This document shows, one piece after another, positions 60,048 through 64,000 of a DNA stretch of 64,000 bases. The DNA comes from Evansella cellulosilytica DSM 2522. GTDB lineage: Bacteria > Bacillota > Bacilli > Bacillales > Salisediminibacteriaceae. Location of the stretch: the NCBI RefSeq assembly GCF_000177235.2, contig NC_014829.1, positions 434,001 to 498,000 on the forward strand. The letters run 5' to 3'. Position 1 is the stretch's first letter. Every line of letters begins with the position of its first letter. The notes beneath the pieces were generated by a model. That model worked only from the letters and a program-made list of their open reading frames with translations. It ran no database searches and had not been told where the DNA came from. The position numbers were made by a program, and so were the translations under genes.

Positions 60048-60218
60048 GAGACTGCTGAAAAAGTACAAAACAATTTTTTTCAGTGCCTTTTATTTGTATT
60101 GCAGTCGCTCTCCTGACAGGAGAAACCCACTCCTATCAGGCTTTTTAACGATTGCGACGGCTACGCACATTGCTTAGGGGCACTGGAAAAGTGGAAGAAC
60201 ATCACCTTTTCAGTGCCA
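60048..60218. repeat. Structured intergenic repeat, family 1, copy d
   Basis: About 171 bp and close to the element at 31188-31361: left hairpin CTGAAAAAGT, central GCAGTCGC/GCGACGGC enclosing CCTGACAGGAG/CTCCTATCAGG, core GGCTACGCACATTGCTTAGGGG, and right-end hairpin GGCACTGGAAAAGTG/ACCTTTTCAGTGCC. No clear target duplication remains. Confidence 0.8.
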
Positions 60219-60291
60219 CAGGCATCTCGCACTTTTCGTGAAAATCAACAATAGTATGAAGAATTGAGAATGTAGGCAAATGCTTTATCAT

Positions 60292-61050
60292 TTCTGTCCG
60301 ATTGCAACTCTATTTCGGACAGAGTTTCTTGTTTAATATTCAACTCTGTCCGATTGCTACTCTATTTCGGACAGAGTTTCTTGTTTAATATTCAACTCTG
60401 TCTGATTGCAACTCTATTTCGGACAGAGTTTCTTGTTTAATATTGACCTCTGTCCGATTGCTACTCTATTTCGGACAGAGTTTCTAGTTCATTACTCAAC
60501 TCTGTCCGATTGCAACTCTATTTCGGACAGAGTTCCTTGTTTAATATTGAACTCTGTCTGATTGCTACTCTATTTCGGACAGAGATCCTTGTTTAATATT
60601 GAACTCTGTCTGATTGCAACTCTATTTCGGACAGAGTTTTCTTGTTTAATATTCAACTCTGTCCGATTGCAACTCTATTTCGGACAGAGTCTCTCGTTTA
60701 ATATTGAACTCTGTCTGATTGCAACTCTATTTCGGACAGAGTCTCTAGTTCATTACTCAACTCTGTCCGATTGCAACTCTATTTCGGACAGAGTTCCTTG
60801 TTTAATATTCAACTCTGTCTGATTGCAACTCTATTTCGGACAGAGTCTCTTGTTTAATATTCAACTCTGTCTGATTGCAACTCTATTTCGGACAGAGTCT
60901 CTTGTTTAATATTCAACTCTGTCCGATTGCAACTCTATTTCGGACAGAGTCTCTTGTTTAATATTGAACTCTGTCCGATTGCAACTCTATTTCGGACAGA
61001 GTCTCTTGTTTAATATTGAACTCTGTCCGATTGCAACTCTTTTTCGGATA
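60292..61050. repeat. Array of 15 tandem hairpin units, 52-bp period
   Basis: CTGTCYG begins at 60294, 60346, 60398, 60450, 60502, 60554, 60606, 60659, 60711, 60763, 60815, 60867, 60919, 60971 and 61023; all steps are 52 bp except one of 53. Each unit pairs CTGTCYG with CGGACAG around ATTGCAACTCTATTT and is joined by a conserved linker such as TTTCTTGTTTAATATTCAA. The last unit is degenerate. Linkers are conserved, so this is not a CRISPR array. It fills most of the 1.29-kb gap before 61153. Confidence 0.97.
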
Positions 61051-61152
61051 ATTCTTAAACAGATCTAAAAAATGAATGGATAATTTTCTACATAATGTCT
61101 AGTTAGCTCATGTTAAAATAACTAGATAAGGACAAATTTCTAGGAGCGGAAT

Positions 61153-61347
61153 ATGAAAAAGACACTAAATGACGAAAATATACGAACTGTTAAAGTAATG
61201 TTACTAATAGTTATTGTTATTGCTCCTTTAGCAAATGCATTCGGTTATTTCTTTATAGGGCTTTATATATTAAGCTTCGTTAGTCTTATCTTTTTATTCG
61301 TATTTGATATGTACTTTAAAAGGAAAGATCAAAGAAGGAAACGCTAA
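61153..61347 (+). CDS. Small two-helix membrane protein
   Basis: 64 residues. Two hydrophobic segments (about 13-33 and 36-52) lie between charged ends (KKTLNDENIRTVK, then YFKRKDQRRKR). Ribosome site TAGGAGCGG lies 4-6 nt upstream. No family is recognised. Confidence 0.65.
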   Translation: MKKTLNDENIRTVKVMLLIVIVIAPLANAFGYFFIGLYILSFVSLIFLFVFDMYFKRKDQRRKR

Positions 61348-61393
61348 AGGATGACTCTAGGTGAATAATCAACCAGATGAGTCATCCTCTTAT
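61348..61393 (+). terminator. Terminator after the 64-residue membrane protein gene
   Basis: AGGATGACTC and GAGTCATCCT are perfect complements with a 21-nt loop. The T tract is poor (CTCTTAT), so efficiency may be low. It begins at the stop codon. Confidence 0.6.
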
Positions 61394-61410
61394 GTAATAG
61401 CACTCTCTCT

Positions 61411-61839
61411 TTAATTATCAGCAGAAGCCTTCTTCGCTTGTCTTAAATAATAGATAAAAGCAGCGCCTCTCATGAGTCCCTCTAGCTTATTTTTATCGAG
61501 GATATCCATGCCTGCTTGTGCTCTTTCTGCTTTATCTACTGAAAACTTAGCTAATGTAGACGTTAAATGGTGAGCGGATTCTCCAGTATCATGAATAATT
61601 TGAAATAGTGGATCTAGCTTTGCTAGTTTCTCATTAACATCTGCAAGTGTTTCATTTGAGTTATGAATAACCCCTACCGTTTCTTTTGATAACTCTGTAA
61701 TACTGGCCCCTGTAGTATTAATTGTTTTTGCTGTCGCACCTAACGTCTCCTCTAGTCGTTTTAATACAGGTCTAAGAAAAATAATAAGTACTGCAAACCC
61801 AATAGATAAAATAAAAACACCAATGCCTAACCAATCCAT
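61411..61839 (-). CDS. DUF948 membrane protein (YtxG-like)
   Basis: 142 residues. One N-terminal hydrophobic segment (about 4-22) precedes a long amphipathic, coiled-coil-like region of heptads (LEETLGATAKTINTTGASITELSKE, ETLADVNEKLAKLDPLF) as in DUF948 proteins such as YtxG. It is probably anchored in the membrane with a cytoplasmic coiled coil; function is unknown. Ribosome site GGAGAGGTGATG. Confidence 0.85.
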   Translation of the reverse strand: MDWLGIGVFILSIGFAVLIIFLRPVLKRLEETLGATAKTINTTGASITELSKETVGVIHNSNETLADVNEKLAKLDPLFQIIHDTGESAHHLTSTLAKFSVDKAERAQAGMDILDKNKLEGLMRGAAFIYYLRQAKKASADN

Positions 61840-62096
61840 CCTTCATCACCTCTCCACAAAATTCTACTCTTTTAGATCTATTACTATCATAATAGCAAGG
61901 AAGAGCATCATATGCCTACTAATTAAAACGCTAAATTTAAGTTGAGTCACTTTTACGTATGGTTGTACAAGCTTAAGGGAGTACTCTTTCTTTTGAGTAC
62001 CCTAAACACATTTTTTATAAACAGATAATCTTTATTTTTCCCAATCATAGTCATTACATGCAAAATTCGTATAAATCTAAACAATTTTAATTTTTT

Positions 62097-62102
62097 TGAA
62101 AC
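62097..62102 (+). promoter_or_regulatory. Possible ECF-type -35 element upstream of the sigma gene
   Basis: TGAAAC matches the usual ECF -35 hexamer core, 57 bp before the sigma gene start. No CGT-type -10 is visible at the expected distance, so autoregulation is only suggested. Confidence 0.25.
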
Positions 62103-62158
62103 GAATTGTTATGTACAATGATCTATTAAAGAGAGCGTATGCATAAGGGGGGACGGTG

Positions 62159-62692
62159 ATGGAGATTTTGAGCAGCAATGATGCAGTCTCGGTTAATCAA
62201 GAGGACGTTGTTTTTCATTTGAAAGAGGGGGACATGCAAGTGCTTCTTCACTGGATTAAAGAAAGACAAGATAAGTTTTACCGCATAGGCTGGTCCTTTT
62301 TTAAGGTTCAAGAAGATATTGAGGATGCTTTACATAACGCTATTATTATAGCTTATGAAAGGATTCATACATTAAGGAAGATACAATTCTTTGGAACTTG
62401 GTTCACAAAAATTTTTCTCAATGAGTGTAGAAAGATCTATCGCACGAATAAGAAAACAATCCGTTTTGAACAAGTTAATTCTATAGCAGATAGAGAACCT
62501 GACTTGCAAGCTAATAAAATTGAGCTAAGAGAAGCTTTAGAAAAATTAGAAGCAGAGACAAAGGAAATGATTATTTTAAAGTATGTAGCAGGATACTCTT
62601 TTAAGGAAATTGGCGAGCTGTTTGATAGAAGAGAAAATACTGTGAAAACGAAAGTACATAGAGGGTTAAAAGCGATTCGGAAATATGTTTAG
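62159..62692 (+). CDS. ECF-type RNA polymerase sigma factor
   Basis: 177 residues. Region 2 (KFYRIGWSFFKVQEDIEDALHNAIIIAYERI) and region 4 (LEKLEAETKEMIILKYVAGYSFKEIGELFDRRENTVKTKVHRG) with helix-turn-helix are present; regions 1.1 and 3 are absent, as in ECF sigma factors. GTG (62156) and ATG (62159) starts are adjacent; AAGGGGGG suits the ATG. The anti-sigma gene starts 18 bp after the stop. The target stress is unknown. Confidence 0.92.
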   Translation: MEILSSNDAVSVNQEDVVFHLKEGDMQVLLHWIKERQDKFYRIGWSFFKVQEDIEDALHNAIIIAYERIHTLRKIQFFGTWFTKIFLNECRKIYRTNKKTIRFEQVNSIADREPDLQANKIELREALEKLEAETKEMIILKYVAGYSFKEIGELFDRRENTVKTKVHRGLKAIRKYV

Positions 62693-62710
62693 GGAAGAGG
62701 TGTGGAAAAG

Positions 62711-64000
62711 ATGACGTGCAAGAAAGTGGAGGATCGTTTATTAGACTATTTAGATGGAAATCTTCCTTCTGAACAAGTGAGTGAAATAAAAAATCATGTA
62801 CAAACTTGCTCCTCTTGTGCAAATGAACTTAAAAAACTAGTTAGAGCGAAAAAAACAATAGAATTGGAAAGTGACAAGTGCAAGGTTCCGAATAACTTCT
62901 TTTCTAATGTTGAAGCGAGAGTGAATGATCACGTTTTGGCAGAAGGAGAACAAGGAAAGCGGAATTGGGGCATAAATATAGCCATTGCTTTGATTGGTTT
63001 TATCGTGATCTCTTCTTTTTTTATCACCGAGGGGATAGTAGACATGAGCGGATGGTGGGATAAAGACAGGGAATACCATCATTTGGAGCGCGCAATTGAA
63101 GAGGGGTATGGCGAACAATTAAATATATCTGTGCAAGATAATGGGATAGAGGTCACGATTACGGAAATAATTGCAGATGAACTACAGACAGTTTTGTATT
63201 ATGAAATTCGTGATGTGGAAGAACAAAATCATTTAACACCAGTATACGAGAAAATAGTAATTAACAATGAAAAAGAACTTTGGCCAGAATCGTTGAGCTA
63301 CTATAGCGGTTTAGAGGGTTTTAGTGCACACGCAATGAATAATACCTATTATGAAGATGAAAATTTTAATCGGGGTAAATTGACATATATTCCGTTAGAA
63401 GTTGATTCTGGAAAAATTGAAATATCAATAAGTGAACTGACCTTTGTTGATGGTGATGAAACAGAATGGTACAATACACCGTCATCAACAGATTTACGTA
63501 CTGTCGAAGGAGATTGGTCATTTGATGTCCCGGTAAAGAAGCATGGAATGAGAGAATATGATTTAGGTGAAGAAAGCTTTGCGCTATTCAATAATGAAAT
63601 TATCTTGAAATCGCTTTCTGTAGCACCATCGAATACAATCCTACAGCTCGAGCATAAGATAGATCGAACAAATGACGAGAAAGAAATGCAATACTTTAGT
63701 ATCGAAGCGATAAAAGTTAACGGGAAGCGTTTTGAACGGGATAAATTTAGCCATATGCCAATGACTATGACTAGCCAAGGTGATGTTGTAATAGCTTTTG
63801 ATACAATATACTTTGAGGAAATAACGGATGTAGAGATAATATTAGATCAAGTATCTTTTCTTGTTCATGAAAATATAGAAATTCCAATCGATCCACAAGA
63901 TCCAATGGTAGAATACAACTACAATGGAACGAACATCTCTATTATCGATGTGATTGAGGATGAAAACTATACAACGATTGTTTTAGAAGAGGAAACGCAT
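62711..64000 (+). CDS. Transmembrane anti-sigma factor with zinc-binding N-terminus and DUF4179-like domain (3' end outside window)
   Basis: The frame is open for 430 codons up to the window end. Residues 3-36 carry Cys3 and H29-x3-C33-x2-C36, the zinc anti-sigma fold that binds ECF factors. One membrane segment spans about 87-105. The extracytoplasmic part (EEGYGEQLNISVQDNGIEVTI onward) resembles DUF4179 proteins often paired with this sigma class, followed by a second beta-rich domain. Ribosome site GAAGAGGTG, ATG 18 bp after the sigma stop, so translation is coupled. Confidence 0.88.
   Translation, partial: MTCKKVEDRLLDYLDGNLPSEQVSEIKNHVQTCSSCANELKKLVRAKKTIELESDKCKVPNNFFSNVEARVNDHVLAEGEQGKRNWGINIAIALIGFIVISSFFITEGIVDMSGWWDKDREYHHLERAIEEGYGEQLNISVQDNGIEVTITEIIADELQTVLYYEIRDVEEQNHLTPVYEKIVINNEKELWPESLSYYSGLEGFSAHAMNNTYYEDENFNRGKLTYIPLEVDSGKIEISISELTFVDGDETEWYNTPSSTDLRTVEGDWSFDVPVKKHGMREYDLGEESFALFNNEIILKSLSVAPSNTILQLEHKIDRTNDEKEMQYFSIEAIKVNGKRFERDKFSHMPMTMTSQGDVVIAFDTIYFEEITDVEIILDQVSFLVHENIEIPIDPQDPMVEYNYNGTNISIIDVIEDENYTTIVLEEETH

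Noticed and set aside
60562-60822. 86-codon reading frame inside the hairpin array
   Set aside because: It arises from the repeat itself; a 52-bp period shifts frame each unit and there is no ribosome site.
60292-61050. CRISPR array
   Set aside because: The intervals between the palindromic units are themselves conserved in sequence and length, and no cas genes are present, so these are tandem repeats, not repeats with unique spacers.

Overview
The window looks like chromosome of an AT-rich, spore-forming Bacillaceae bacterium. Gene content and order follow the Bacillus subtilis yeaD-yebA-guaA-pbuG ... purEKBCSQLFMNHD ... yerA-yerB-yerC-pcrB-pcrA-ligA-yerH-gatCAB-dgkB segment. Two tandem GH5 endoglucanases of 409 and 488 residues match, from memory, the lengths and architecture of CelB and CelA of alkaliphilic Bacillus sp. 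N-4. Evansella (Bacillus) cellulosilytica or a close relative is therefore the best guess; I could not run a search.

Layout. 0-7 kb: DUF58/transglutaminase pair (first gene cut by the window edge), then guaA and pbuG, each behind its own guanine riboswitch. 7-12.8 kb: accessory genes (small membrane protein, bpsA-bpsB type III polyketide synthase pair, yebG, two spore-coat CotF-type genes, DUF2512 protein, amidase) and two copies of a structured repeat. 12.9-26.2 kb: the complete purine operon, preceded by two PurBoxes, a sigma-A promoter, a guanine riboswitch and a terminator. An extra terminator and a new promoter separate purD from purH. 26.2-31 kb: repeats, small membrane genes, adenine-deaminase-like yerA, yerB, yerC. 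31-42.3 kb: pcrB, pcrA, ligA, yerH and the gatCAB amidotransferase operon. 42.3-48 kb: the two cellulases with duplicated promoters and CcpA sites, then a DDAH-like hydrolase and a membrane protein; this block sits between gatB and dgkB. 48-64 kb: dgkB, then accessory genes (ABC exporter, DUF418 protein, HAD, GNAT, signal peptidase I, metallo-hydrolase, HNH protein, lipoprotein, DUF948 protein), ending with an ECF sigma factor and a transmembrane anti-sigma factor that runs off the window.

Regulation is coherent. guaA, pbuG and the pur operon all carry aptamers with the guanine-specifying C, and the last two also carry paired PurR boxes just upstream of the -35. The cellulases share a TTGAAT-17-TAnAAT promoter and a downstream cre site, as expected for catabolite repression.

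The most unusual content is intergenic. Five tandem arrays of unrelated sequence all have a 51-53 bp repeat period, and in four of them each unit contains an inverted repeat; the largest has 15 units at 60.3-61.05 kb. A family of about 160-174 bp structured elements (four copies) includes one inserted into the loop of a terminator hairpin and flanked by a 7-bp direct repeat, suggesting mobility. A second family of about 80-bp hairpin elements shows compensatory base changes, and three of its four copies sit directly before a terminator.
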